Origin: Streptomyces sp. TLI_146
GTDB lineage: Bacteria; Actinomycetota; Actinomycetes; Streptomycetales; Streptomycetaceae
DNA: 64,000 nucleotides
Assembly: GCF_002846415.1 (NCBI RefSeq)
Contig: NZ_PJMX01000001.1
Coordinates: forward strand, 8,308,001-8,372,000
Reading direction: 5' to 3'
Translations under genes and position numbers: made by a program
Shown here: piece by piece, positions 35,461-44,569 of the stretch
Position numbering within the stretch: position 1 is the stretch's first letter
How the letters are laid out: every line of letters begins with the position of its first letter
Notes under the pieces: model-generated
Seen by the model: only the letters and a program-made list of their open reading frames with translations
Databases searched by the model: none
What the model was told of the DNA's origin: nothing

Positions 35461-35814
35461 ATGACCGCATCCGACCTGAATTCCACCGCCACCCCCTCCG
35501 CGGCGGCGACCGACCCGTTCGCGCCCTCCACGACGGCATTGCGCGTGTTCGCCGGTGTCGGCCTCCTGCTGCTTGCTTTGGCCTACGGGGTGTTCCTCGC
35601 CATCGTCCTTGGCCAGGCCTACAGCGGAGACGGGGCGAGCGGGCCCCTGGTGGACGCGGCTCAGTGGTCGATGGGCCTGTCCGGGGTCGCGGGACTGTGG
35701 GCGCTGTGCCTGCCCGGCACCGCGATGAGCCACGCGGCGCGGCGCGGGGTTGTCATGCTGCAGTACGCGCTGGCGTTCGCCGGCCCCGCGCTGGCCGCCA
35801 TCGACTTCGCCTGA
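35461..35814 (+). CDS. Small integral membrane protein
   Basis: A 117-residue protein with a polar Ala/Thr-rich N-terminus and three hydrophobic helices: VFAGVGLLLLALAYGVFLAI, QWSMGLSGVAGLWALCL and VVMLQYALAFAGPALAAIDF. No family recognised. ATG at 35461 has AGG-ATGGTGG upstream; a start three codons earlier is possible. It converges on the response regulator gene at 35966. Confidence 0.65.
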   Translation: MTASDLNSTATPSAAATDPFAPSTTALRVFAGVGLLLLALAYGVFLAIVLGQAYSGDGASGPLVDAAQWSMGLSGVAGLWALCLPGTAMSHAARRGVVMLQYALAFAGPALAAIDFA

Positions 35815-35965
35815 CGGGTGGGGGTCGGACGTCGTGCCCGTAGTCGGGCGCCGTGCCGGGCAGGGTGCAACGCGGGCCTGCCGGCCGCGGCCGTGATGAA
35901 GGAGCGCAAGCACAGGGGCGGCCGATCTCAGGAGATCGGTGTGCTCTGGCCAGGGCGCCCGGGAC

Positions 35966-36613
35966 TCAGGAACGCGCGAGGAGTCCGTGTTCCAGGGCGA
36001 CGACGACGGCGCGGGTGCGGTCGCTGACGTCGAGTTTCGCGAAGACCCGCAGAAGGTGCGTCTTCACTGTGGCTTCGCCGATCACCAGACGGCGGCCGAT
36101 CTCGGCATTGGACAGGCCGTCGGCGACCGCGCGCAGCACGTCCCGCTCGCGGGCGGTGAGCGAGATCGGCTTGGGGCGGCGCATCCGGGCCACGAGGCGC
36201 TCGGCGACCTTGGGTGCGAGGACCGTCTCACCGCGCGCCGCTGAGCGGATGGCGTCGGCGAGCTGCTCGCGGGTGGTGTCTTTGAGGAGGTAGCCGACGG
36301 CGCCGGCCTCAACGGCTCGTTCGATCTCGACGTCGGTGTCGTAGGTGGTGAGGATCAGTACCCGGGTGGCCGTCGGCAGGGCGACGATCTCGGTGGTGGC
36401 GGCCACGCCGTCGAGCACCGGCATACGCAGGTCGAGGAGGGCCACATCGGGGGCGAGCCGCTGGACGAGGTCGACGCCCTCGCGACCGTCGTTCGCCTCG
36501 CCGACGATCTCTATCGTGGGTTCGTCGGTCAGCAGGGCGATGACTCCGGCGCGCATGACGGCGTGGTCGTCGACCACGACCACCCGGATCCGGTGGTACG
36601 GGGTGTCGGTCAT
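35966..36613 (-). CDS. NarL/LuxR-family response regulator
   Basis: A 215-residue response regulator: receiver domain (RIRVVVVDDHAVMRAGVIAL; phosphorylated Asp in VALLDLRMPVLDG; Lys in VGYLLKD) and LuxR DNA-binding domain (LTARERDVLRAVADGLSNAE, then GEATVKTHLLRVFAKL). It starts three bases after the histidine kinase stop. Last gene of the operon MMPL exporter - kinase - regulator, so it most likely controls this exporter. Confidence 0.92.
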   Translation of the reverse strand: MTDTPYHRIRVVVVDDHAVMRAGVIALLTDEPTIEIVGEANDGREGVDLVQRLAPDVALLDLRMPVLDGVAATTEIVALPTATRVLILTTYDTDVEIERAVEAGAVGYLLKDTTREQLADAIRSAARGETVLAPKVAERLVARMRRPKPISLTARERDVLRAVADGLSNAEIGRRLVIGEATVKTHLLRVFAKLDVSDRTRAVVVALEHGLLARS

Positions 36614-36615
36614 GG

Positions 36616-37803
36616 TCAGTCCTGACTGTGTGTGGGAAGGCTGGCGAGGACACGGGTGCCGTCCCCGAGGGAGCTGGTGACGGCGAGTTCTCCGTCGAGT
36701 TCGGCCAGCCGTCGGCTCATGCCGTCGAGGCCGAAGCCCTGGGCCTCCTTGACGACGAAGCCGCAGCCGTCGTCGGTGATCTCCAGTTCGACACCGCCCT
36801 CGTACTCGGAGAGGACGACGCCTACGCTGGAGGCACCCGAGTGCTTGCGCACGTTGGCGAGGGACTCCTGTGTACAGCGCAGCAGGGCGACGCGGGTGCG
36901 TTGGTCCAGGTCGATGTCGGGCAGTTCGGCGGTGATCGTGAGGCCGGTGTCCTGGACGAAACGGTCCAGGGTCCGGCGCAGGGTGGTGGCCAGGGAGCCG
37001 GCCGCGACGCCGCTCACAGGGGCGGAGCCGACGAGGACCCGGGCCTCGGCCAGGTTCTCTCGCGCGGTCTGCTCGATGGAGGTGAGCTGCTCGGCGCAGC
37101 GCGCGGGGTCGCTGACGGTGGCGGCGCGGGCGGCCTCCGCGAGCACCACGATGGAGGCGAAGCCCTGGGCGAGGGTGTCGTGGATCTCCCGGGCGAGCCT
37201 TTCGCGTTCCTCGGCCGCGCCCTGCCGTTGATACGCGGCCGCCAACTCCTCCTGGGCCAATGCCAGTTCGGCGGTCAGTCGCTCCTGCCGCTCATTGCTC
37301 TGGCCGACGAAGCGGTGCACCCCCAGCCCCAGCCCCACTCCTGCGGCGTAGGCGATGACGGTGAACACCGAGTTCCCCGTGAGGAATTGAGGGCTCCAGC
37401 CCTGGCCGAGCGTGCCGCCGAACACGGTGAGGGCCGCGGCGGCTCCGCTGAGCCTGATCGCGTCCGCCGGGGTGCGGGTGAAGAGCCAGAACTGCGGCAG
37501 GGACACCACGTAGAAGGCGGCCCCGCCGTCCAGCAGGTAGGAGGTCGCGCCGAGGACGAGGGCGAGGACGGCGAGGTAGGTACGGGGAGACAGGACGCGG
37601 TTGTGCGCTCTGGTGAGAACGACGGTGTGACACAGCGCGATCAGGGCGAGCAGGCCGAGCATCCAGCACTGTCGGGCCGGCGACGCGTCGAGCACGGCGA
37701 TGGCCGGGGGCAGCAGACCGAACAGGATCCAGCCTGCCAGGTTCCAGCGGAGGACACGGTGCCGGGTGAGCTGGTGACCCGGCTGCTGCTGCCACGGACT
37801 CAC
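36616..37803 (-). CDS. Sensor histidine kinase
   Basis: A 395-residue HisKA_3 kinase: a membrane sensor of about six hydrophobic helices (residues 22-165), the phosphoacceptor His in RLAREIHDTLAQGFASIVVL (about 205-220), and an ATPase domain with LEITDDGCGF and the GFGLDGMSRRLAELDGELA lid. GTG start at 37803 with GAGG nine bases upstream. The lack of a large outer domain suggests sensing within the membrane, typical for regulators of envelope-stress or peptide-resistance exporters such as the MMPL protein encoded upstream. Confidence 0.92.
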   Translation of the reverse strand: MSPWQQQPGHQLTRHRVLRWNLAGWILFGLLPPAIAVLDASPARQCWMLGLLALIALCHTVVLTRAHNRVLSPRTYLAVLALVLGATSYLLDGGAAFYVVSLPQFWLFTRTPADAIRLSGAAAALTVFGGTLGQGWSPQFLTGNSVFTVIAYAAGVGLGLGVHRFVGQSNERQERLTAELALAQEELAAAYQRQGAAEERERLAREIHDTLAQGFASIVVLAEAARAATVSDPARCAEQLTSIEQTARENLAEARVLVGSAPVSGVAAGSLATTLRRTLDRFVQDTGLTITAELPDIDLDQRTRVALLRCTQESLANVRKHSGASSVGVVLSEYEGGVELEITDDGCGFVVKEAQGFGLDGMSRRLAELDGELAVTSSLGDGTRVLASLPTHSQD

Positions 37804-37855
37804 GCTGATGTACCTCGTTCGCAGGGGGGGGTTGAGGGGCCGCCGGTCGAGTTGA

Positions 37856-40069
37856 TCAGCTTACCGATTCCAGGGTGAGGGGGGCCTGTTCGGTGCTGCG
37901 GCGGACTCGGCGCACTCCGCGCGAGGGCCACCAGTTGGCCTCGCCGAGCAGGAGCATCAGGGACGGCAGGACCAGCATGCGGATGACGAACGCGTCCAGG
38001 AGTACGGCGACCGCGAGGCTGAAGCCGATCTGCTTCATCTCGATGAGGTGCAGCGCCGCGAAGCTGGCGAAGACCGTGACCATGACCACGGCGGCACTGG
38101 TCACCACCCCCGCCGAGCTGCCGATGCCCTCGATCACGGCCTTGCGGGTCGGGACCCCGCGCAGGGCCGCCTCCCGGATCCGGCTGATCACGAAGACCTG
38201 GTAGTCCATCGAGAGGCCGAACAGGATCACGAAGAGGAACAGCGGGACACGCGAGCCGATCGACCCGGTGGAGGTGAAGTCGACCAGGCCTTCGGCCCAG
38301 GTGTGCTGGAAGACCATGACGAGGATACCGAGCGAGGCGGCGGCGGAGAGGAGGTTGAGGACGACGCCGACCAGGCCGAGGACCACGGAGCGGAACGCCC
38401 AGACGGTCATGGTGAAGGTGACCAGGAGCAGTGCCCCGATGATGAGGGGCAGCTTCTGTTCCTGGTGGGTCGGGTAGTCGGTGTAGCGGGCGACGTCACC
38501 GGTCACCGCGGTCTCGGCACCCTTCACCCGGCCGACGGTCTGCGGAACGTACGTGTCGCGGATGTCCTTGAGCGAGGACTGGGCCTCGTCGCTGCTGACG
38601 TAGTGCGGGACCTGCAGTTGGAGCATGCTGATCCGCTTGTCGGGCGACACGGTCAGCTGGGAGGCGCCGCTCAGACGCGGGTCTTCCTTGACGTCGGCCG
38701 CGAGTTCGCGCAGGGCGGCGGTCACCTCGGACGTACGGTCGGCGTCGGCGCGGACCAGGACCTGGTGCATGGACTTCAACTCCGGGTAGGCCGCGTTGAG
38801 CCGGTCGTAGACCTGCATGGCGACGATGGAGCGGGAGTGCGTCTCGCGGCCCATGTCGGTGAGCTTGAGGCCGAGGAGCGGGGCGGCGAGGGCGACCAGC
38901 CCGGCAACGGTGACCGCGAGCGTGGCGACGGGGTGCTTGGTGACGGGGCGCAGCACGGCGGCGGTCAGACGGCCGGGTCCGGTCTTGTACGTCTTCTGCT
39001 TCCTGGGCGCGAGCCCGCGGGCCGCTCGGCGCTCGGCACGGCGTTCGGCCCGCATGCCCATGCTGGCGAGGAGGGCGGGCAGCACGGTCAGGGAGCTGAC
39101 GACGGCGACGAGGGTGACGACGATCGCGCCGGTGGCGATGGACGAGAAGATGACGTCGTCGGCGAGGTAGAGGGTGGCGCTGGAGACGGCGACGGCGAGA
39201 CCGGAGAGGACGACGGCCCGTCCGGACGTGGCGGCGGCGAGTTCGACGACGGCCTGCGGGCTCAGCCTGCCGCCGGCGCGGGCCCGCTCCTCGCGTTCGC
39301 GCTTGAGGTAGAAGAGCGTGTAGTCGACGCCGACAGCGAGACCGATGAGCAGGATGACGTTGGTGCCGACGCCCGCGTCGGGGAAGACGTGCGAGGCCAC
39401 CATCGACAGGCCGACGGCCGCGGCGATGGAGGACAGAGCGAGCAGCAGCGGTACAAGGGCCATCGCCACGGAGCTGAAGACCAGCAGCAACGTGATGAGG
39501 GTGACCGGCAGGGCGATCACCTCGGTGCGCGAGAGGTCGTCGCCGCGAAGCTTTTCGACGCCCTTGCTGATGGACGGGGAACCGGTCTCCTCGACGCGCA
39601 GCCCGGGGTGGGCCCTCTGCACGACCGCTGTCTGCCCGATCAGTGCGTCGACGTGCTTCTTGCCCTCCAGTTCCGGGCCCTTGAGGGTGACGGTGACCTG
39701 CACCGCCGTGTTGCCCGCGCTGCGGACCGGGTCGGCCACGTGGAGCACCTCGGGCAGCTTGGCCATCCGGGCGGCGATGTCGGCGGCGGCCGAGTCGGCC
39801 GCGGCGATGTCGAGGTTTCCGGTCCCCGGCTTCGCGGTGATCAGGACGTGTTCGACGGGGCGCTGCTGCAATCCGCCCTCCGCGGCGATCGCCTCGCCGC
39901 GTCCCGCCTCTCCGATGCGGAAGTCCTCGGTGGTCGCCGCGTTGGTACCGACCGAGATGCCGATACCGAGGCACAGGACGACGAACACGAACCAGCCGAC
40001 AATGCCCCGCCAGGGACGGGCGGCGCTCCAACGAGCCATGCGTACAGGAAGGTTCTTCATGGCCCCCAT
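37856..40069 (-). CDS. MMPL-family exporter (RND superfamily)
   Basis: A 737-residue MMPL transporter with twelve predicted transmembrane helices in two repeats. Each repeat has a large outer loop (about 45-170 and 395-525) and the RND proton-relay Asp-Tyr: GLAVGVDYTLFYLKRE (about 230-245) and ILFGLSMDYQVFVISRIRE (about 610-628). The family exports lipids, antibiotics or cell-wall precursors. First gene of an operon with its own kinase and response regulator. Start at ATG 40069; another Met is four codons in. Confidence 0.93.
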   Translation of the reverse strand: MGAMKNLPVRMARWSAARPWRGIVGWFVFVVLCLGIGISVGTNAATTEDFRIGEAGRGEAIAAEGGLQQRPVEHVLITAKPGTGNLDIAAADSAAADIAARMAKLPEVLHVADPVRSAGNTAVQVTVTLKGPELEGKKHVDALIGQTAVVQRAHPGLRVEETGSPSISKGVEKLRGDDLSRTEVIALPVTLITLLLVFSSVAMALVPLLLALSSIAAAVGLSMVASHVFPDAGVGTNVILLIGLAVGVDYTLFYLKREREERARAGGRLSPQAVVELAAATSGRAVVLSGLAVAVSSATLYLADDVIFSSIATGAIVVTLVAVVSSLTVLPALLASMGMRAERRAERRAARGLAPRKQKTYKTGPGRLTAAVLRPVTKHPVATLAVTVAGLVALAAPLLGLKLTDMGRETHSRSIVAMQVYDRLNAAYPELKSMHQVLVRADADRTSEVTAALRELAADVKEDPRLSGASQLTVSPDKRISMLQLQVPHYVSSDEAQSSLKDIRDTYVPQTVGRVKGAETAVTGDVARYTDYPTHQEQKLPLIIGALLLVTFTMTVWAFRSVVLGLVGVVLNLLSAAASLGILVMVFQHTWAEGLVDFTSTGSIGSRVPLFLFVILFGLSMDYQVFVISRIREAALRGVPTRKAVIEGIGSSAGVVTSAAVVMVTVFASFAALHLIEMKQIGFSLAVAVLLDAFVIRMLVLPSLMLLLGEANWWPSRGVRRVRRSTEQAPLTLESVS

Positions 40070-40116
40070 GCTCTTCGGCGGGGGTGTCGCGCCGACAGCA
40101 GCGACCGGTTGAACTT

Positions 40117-40140
40117 GGGGTCCACCGACTGGTGGACCCC
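40117..40140. promoter_or_regulatory. Palindrome upstream of MMPL operon
   Basis: GGGGTCCACC (40117-40126), four bases, then GGTGGACCCC (40131-40140): a perfect 10-bp inverted repeat 48-71 bp before the MMPL start. Its place suits the binding site of the LuxR-type response regulator of the operon; as there is no gene upstream ending here, terminator function is less likely. Confidence 0.6.
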
Positions 40141-40302
40141 CGTCCGACTCAGTGGAAGTCGGGGTTGTGCCTAGGCCGCTGACGGCGGGTCATACGGCGG
40201 GAGGCCGCTGGCCCCACCAGGTGAGTGTGCTGTGCCCGTGGATCGGGGCTTCTCTCCAGGTGGGCGGCCGGGCCGCGTTGTCCTCGCCGCCCGGCCGTCT
40301 GG

Positions 40303-41958
40303 TCAGGCGGCGGACGGCTGTGCGGGCAGTACGTGGTCGCCGACCTTGTCGGTGCTCAGGCACAGGGAGCAGACGTGCGCGTCGTGGGTCTGGCAGGCCG
40401 CCAGGTCGGGGCGTTCGTACGGCTGGCGGCAGACGTGACAGTCGTACGTCGTCGGGCTCGGGTTGCCCTCCGCGTCGAGCAGCGGCTCCTCGATGCCGTC
40501 GTCGGTGCGGCGCAGGTAGTACTTGCCCTTGGTCGCGACGGCCATCAGCGGGGTGAGGACGAAGGCGAGGACGGCCGCGGCGACGGGGGAGTACGGCTGG
40601 AGGGTGTCGCCGAGGGCATGGAAGTACATCGCGATGGACAGGCCGGAGGCTGCGACGAAGGCCACGACTCCGACCGGGTTGACGGCGTACAGCATGCCGC
40701 GGCGGAACTCGGGCTGGAGCGGCGAGAGCTTCAGCAGGTATTTGTTGATGCCGATGTCGGTGGCGACGGTGACGATCCAGGCGATCGCGCAGTTCGAGTA
40801 GAAGCCGAGGATGTCGTTGAGGAAGCTGAACATGTCGGCTTCCATCAGGGCGAGCGCGAACCCCAGGTTGAGCAGGACGAAGAGCATGCGGCCGGGGTAG
40901 TGCTTGGTGACGCGGGTGAAGGAGTTGGTCCACGCGAGTGAGCCGGAGTACGCGTTGGTCACGTTGATCTTGATCTGGCTGATCACGACGAGGGCCACGG
41001 CCAGCGGCATGACCAGCCAGGACGGCATCATCGCGCCGAAGGCGCCACGGAACTGCTGGATCGGTTCGGTGGCCGAGGTCGGGCCTGCCTTGGCCAGGAT
41101 GTAGACGGCGAGGAAGACGCCGATGGCCTGCTTGAGCGCGCCGAGCACCACCCAGCCGGGTCCGGCCATGACCACCGCCGTCCACCAAGTGCGCTTGTTC
41201 GCCTCGGTCTTGGGCGGCATGAAGCGCAGGTAGTCGATCTGCTCACCGATCTGCGCGATGAGGGAGAGGCATACGCCGGCGCCGAGGAGCACGGAGGCGG
41301 CGTTGACACCGCCGTGGCCGTCGGTGCCCGCGTAGGTGAGGAAGCGGTCGACGGTGCCCGGGTCGGTGGAGATGAGGTAGGCCAGCGGGGCGACCATCAG
41401 CAGCAGCCACACAGGGGTGGTCCACACCTGGAGCTTGCTGAGCGCCTTCATGCCGTAGATCACCAGCGGGATCACCATCAGTGTGGAGACCAGGTAGCCC
41501 AGCCAGAGCGGGAGTCCGAGGCCCAGCTTGAGGCCCTGGGCCATGATCGAGCCTTCGAGGGCGAAGAAGATGAAGGTGAAGCTGGCGAAGATGACGCTGG
41601 TGAGGACCGAGCCGTAGTAGCCGAACCCCGAGCCGCGGGTGATCAGGTCCAGGTCGATGTTGTAGCGGGCGCCGTAGTAGGCGAGGGGGAAGCCGGTGAT
41701 GAAGATGACGACGGCGGCCACGGTGATCGCCACGAGTGCGTTGCCGGTGCCGTGGGCCAGGCCGATGCCGGCGCCGATGGAGAAGTCGGCCATGTAGGCG
41801 ATGCCGCCGAGGGCCGTGGTCGCCACCACCATCGGGGTCCAGCGGCGGTAACTGCGGGGCGCGAAGCGGAGGGTGTAGTCCTCCAGGGTCTCCTTGGTCG
41901 CCTGGCTGGCAGGAGCGAGCGGCGCTGTGGCTGTCTGAGGTGACTCGGTGGTGCTCAT
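40303..41958 (-). CDS. NCS1-type purine/cytosine permease with zinc-ribbon-like tail
   Basis: A 551-residue nucleobase:cation symporter-1 protein. Twelve transmembrane helices are expected; family text includes WTPMVVATTALGGIAYMADF, ITGFPLAYYGARYNIDLDLI, GSGFGYYGSVLTS and INVTNAYSGSLAWTNSF. Unusual is the C-terminal cytoplasmic tail (about 505-550), which has CHVCRQPYERPDLAACQTHD and VCSLCLSTD: two CxxC pairs plus Cys/His, able to bind zinc. Substrates of such Streptomyces members are unproven. ATG at 41958 with AAGGG upstream. Confidence 0.85.
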   Translation of the reverse strand: MSTTESPQTATAPLAPASQATKETLEDYTLRFAPRSYRRWTPMVVATTALGGIAYMADFSIGAGIGLAHGTGNALVAITVAAVVIFITGFPLAYYGARYNIDLDLITRGSGFGYYGSVLTSVIFASFTFIFFALEGSIMAQGLKLGLGLPLWLGYLVSTLMVIPLVIYGMKALSKLQVWTTPVWLLLMVAPLAYLISTDPGTVDRFLTYAGTDGHGGVNAASVLLGAGVCLSLIAQIGEQIDYLRFMPPKTEANKRTWWTAVVMAGPGWVVLGALKQAIGVFLAVYILAKAGPTSATEPIQQFRGAFGAMMPSWLVMPLAVALVVISQIKINVTNAYSGSLAWTNSFTRVTKHYPGRMLFVLLNLGFALALMEADMFSFLNDILGFYSNCAIAWIVTVATDIGINKYLLKLSPLQPEFRRGMLYAVNPVGVVAFVAASGLSIAMYFHALGDTLQPYSPVAAAVLAFVLTPLMAVATKGKYYLRRTDDGIEEPLLDAEGNPSPTTYDCHVCRQPYERPDLAACQTHDAHVCSLCLSTDKVGDHVLPAQPSAA

Positions 41959-42159
41959 GGTCAGCCCTTCGGAGGGTGCGGCGGCGGAGCTGGGTGCGGT
42001 GAGCGGTGGGGCACCCCCGGGTCGGCGTCGTCGGCAGCCGGGGATTCGAGGAGCCGGGGCGGATCTCCTCGGGGTTCGGGAGACGGTCGGCGTGCGGCGC
42101 CAGCTGCGTCAGGGTGCGCTGCATTCGTACCGTGCGGATGTGCTCGCTGACGGTCACGG

Positions 42160-42381
42160 TCACGGGCTCGTTGGCGCGGGGTTGCCACAGGCGCGGGAGA
42201 GTTCGGTGTGGCTCTTCTCGTCCTGGATGACGCACCGCGGGTCCGTCGACGGTGGCCGCTTGCGCATTGCGTACGAGCGGCTCGGTTCGGCGTCGGGGAT
42301 CGCCGGGCCGACGACTCGCGTACCGGTGTCCGCGTAGGCCCGGACCGCGCGGTCAGCCGCATCGTTGCCAGCCGCTCGCGA
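42160..42381 (-). pseudogene. Decayed gene upstream of the permease, unidentified
   Basis: A reverse frame with about 85% G/C third positions reads NDAADRAVRAYADTGTRVVG, then AIPDAEPSRSYAMRKRPPST, RCVIQDEKSHTELSRACG, and stops at 42160-42162. It has no start codon. Just upstream, an adjacent frame continues the protein-like text (LPEAVLDGEFGPRERLA) up to a TAG, so a frameshift near 42375 and loss of the beginning are inferred. A GTG overlapping the stop opens another frame towards the permease (SEHIRTVRMQRTLTQLAP). The rest of the 730-bp gap 41959-42688 shows no clear gene. Confidence 0.4.
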
Positions 42382-42688
42382 GGGCCGAACTCGCCGTCGA
42401 GTACGGCCTCGGGGAGCTGGGCCTAGACCGCCCCGCGTGGCGCGGAACCCGCTGACGGACCGCAGGTGCGACGGGGGCCACCAGCTGTGTGTCCCCTGTG
42501 TCCGACTGCGTATGCGGCTCTGAGTCCATGAGCGGACACGCTAGAAATCACTTGTTTCGCCGAGATCTCCCCAGTTATGAACTGCTCGTTTCCGGGAGCT
42601 CACCGATGGCCGCGTCCTGGCCGGGCTCTGCGGGGCGCCCCAGCGATCTTGCAGGCGACGGTCCCACCGCTGGCGCGGCTCCTCCCCA

Positions 42689-43129
42689 TCAGCCCAGTTG
42701 CTCGGCCAGTCCGACGATGATGCCCTCCGGGCCGCGGAGGTAGCAGAGCAGATAGCTGTCCTCGAACCGGGCGATCTCGCCGACGAGTTCGGCGCCGTGA
42801 GGGCGCAGGCGGGCAACGGTGTCCTCGATGTCGTCGACGGCGAACATGACGCGGTGCGTGCCCACGATGTTGTGCGGCCGGTTGCGCGGCTCGACGATGA
42901 TGGCCGCGGGGCTGTGGTACTTCGCCAGTTCAAGCCGGCTGTGACCGTCCGGGGTCTTGACCATCGCGATGTCGCAGCGGACGCCGTCGAGTCCGGTGCA
43001 CTGGTCGGCGAAGAGGCCCTCGACCTGCCCCCTGCCCTCCAGTTCCATACCGAGTTCCACGAAGAACGCGATGGCGGCGTCCATGTCCTCGACGACGATG
43101 CCGACGTTGTCCATCCGCTGAATCGCCAT
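42689..43129 (-). CDS. VOC/glyoxalase-superfamily protein
   Basis: A 146-residue single VOC protein with two beta-alpha-beta-beta-beta modules: NVGIVVEDMDAAIAFFVELG at the start and VGTHRVMFAVDDIEDTVARL in the second half, ending GPEGIIVGLAEQLG. Potential metal ligands are the His in THRVMFAVDD and the Glu of PEGIIVGL. Could be an isomerase, dioxygenase or resistance protein. ATG at 43129 with AAGGAGA seven bases upstream. Just upstream lies a heptanucleotide tandem repeat. Confidence 0.85.
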   Translation of the reverse strand: MAIQRMDNVGIVVEDMDAAIAFFVELGMELEGRGQVEGLFADQCTGLDGVRCDIAMVKTPDGHSRLELAKYHSPAAIIVEPRNRPHNIVGTHRVMFAVDDIEDTVARLRPHGAELVGEIARFEDSYLLCYLRGPEGIIVGLAEQLG

Positions 43130-43223
43130 GCCGGCGTCTCCTTCTTCCTCGGGCGGCTCCGGTGGTGGCCGCTGATACCCCTGGGACGGAGCCGGTGGCA
43201 CGTTCTCGACATCCGCCAGCCAC

Positions 43224-43255
43224 CGAACTCCGAACTCCGAACTCCGAACTCCGAA
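43224..43255. repeat. Heptanucleotide tandem repeat (CGAACTC)4
   Basis: Four exact copies of CGAACTC (43224-43251) and a partial fifth. It lies about 95 bp before the VOC start, within its probable promoter region. Perfect short repeats are rare in such GC-rich DNA and may vary in copy number. Confidence 0.85.
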
Positions 43256-43421
43256 AGATATCTGGATCGCGCCTCAGCACCGGTACGGCAGGCCCGCGCG
43301 CCGAGCCCCACCTCGGAGCGGGCGTGCGGCGCAGGCGGGCGCGGAACGGTCCTGGCCGGTGGACGAGTCGGCTCGACAATGACTGTGCCGAGTCGGCCCC
43401 TGGCGCACGCGGGCGCGGGCC

Positions 43422-43817
43422 TCAGAGAGAGAAGCCGGTGACCTTCTGCGGCGTCACTCGGACGACGAGCCGTAGAATCTCTTCCGGTTCGGCCGGCGGG
43501 TCCTCGCCGAGGTACTTATGAGAGAGCTCGCGCGGCAGCGACTTCTCCCGGTCTTCGATCAGTTCGGCCGTGCCGCGGATGTCTATGGACTGGTACGGGT
43601 TCGCGGTGTCGAAGACGGTGAGGCTGATCCGTGGGTCCCGGGCGAGGTTGCGCGCCTTCTGCCGCCCCGCCGTGGTGGAGAACAGCACGGCGTCTCCGTC
43701 CCGTGCGATCCAGACCACCGAGGTCTGCGGCCCGCCGTCCCGGTTCAGGGTCGCGACGGTGGCGAAGTTCCTGCCGTCCAGCAGTTTGCGCGTCTCCTCG
43801 TTGAACGTCACTGACAC
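43422..43817 (-). CDS. PPOX-class F420-dependent oxidoreductase
   Basis: A 131-residue split-beta-barrel protein of the flavin/deazaflavin oxidoreductase B group: LLDGRNFATVATLNRDGGPQ, SVVWIARDGDAVLFSTTAGR, KARNLARDPRISLTVFD and the Pro/Tyr segment NPYQSIDIRGTAEL. It reduces small substrates with F420H2 or FMNH2; substrate unknown. GTG start at 43817 with AGGAGG eight bases upstream. Confidence 0.88.
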   Translation of the reverse strand: MSVTFNEETRKLLDGRNFATVATLNRDGGPQTSVVWIARDGDAVLFSTTAGRQKARNLARDPRISLTVFDTANPYQSIDIRGTAELIEDREKSLPRELSHKYLGEDPPAEPEEILRLVVRVTPQKVTGFSL

Positions 43818-44010
43818 AGCTTCAACCTCCTGTTGAGCACCTTGAGTTCACTACCTGCTCAGAACAGAGGCGAGGCCTGATTCCTTCCCGCCGCAGGGGC
43901 GAGTCGGTGGTACTCCAGCTTCCTCTTCCTTTCATATCTTTCAGTAGGGTCCCGGAGTGGTTCCCGTGGCGTACGGGCCGCTGGTGCGGCGTATCGCTAT
44001 TCTCGTGCCC

Positions 44011-44439
44011 ATGACTTCCGACTTGCTGCGATCCGTCAGCGTGGAGCGGACCGGGCTCGGCCGATTCACCGCGACCAACGCCCGTGGGGGCACGGTGGAC
44101 TTCGGTACCGGCTCGGGCGCGGACTTCACCCCGGTCGAGCTCCTCCTGGCCGCGATCGGCGGCTGCACCGCCGCTGACGTGGACGTCGCCACCAGCCGCC
44201 ACGCGGAACCCGGCACCTTTCGTGTGACGGTGACCGGCAACAAGGTTGAGGACGAGTCCGGCAACCGGTTGACCGACCTTGAGGTCACCTTCACCGTCGA
44301 TTTCCCCGAGGGGGAGTTGGGTGACCGCGCCCGGGCGATCCTTCCCCGAGCGGTCAAGACGTCCCACGACCGGCTCTGTACGGTCAGCCGCACGATTGAG
44401 GCCGGCACGCCGGTCGCTGTCACCGTCACCGACGTCTGA
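44011..44439 (+). CDS. OsmC-family protein
   Basis: A 142-residue OsmC/Ohr-fold protein. It has the two cysteines of the peroxidase-type site: LLLAAIGGCTAADVDVA (about 51) and SHDRLCTVSRTIEAG (about 117), so thiol-dependent peroxidase activity is possible. TATTCT (43998-44003) lies seven bases before the ATG, a -10-like position suggesting a leaderless mRNA; a longer in-frame start at 43957 is possible but adds an unusual leader. Confidence 0.85.
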   Translation: MTSDLLRSVSVERTGLGRFTATNARGGTVDFGTGSGADFTPVELLLAAIGGCTAADVDVATSRHAEPGTFRVTVTGNKVEDESGNRLTDLEVTFTVDFPEGELGDRARAILPRAVKTSHDRLCTVSRTIEAGTPVAVTVTDV

Positions 44440-44569
44440 CACACGCGGAGCACGGGGCCCAATCAACCGCGCACACCGGCTCGTCTCCTCAGACCGCCTT
44501 CGCGTCCGCGTCAGCGGTGGGTGCGGGCCTCGGGGCCGTGCGTCATGGCTTGGGCACCGGGCGGTCCGC

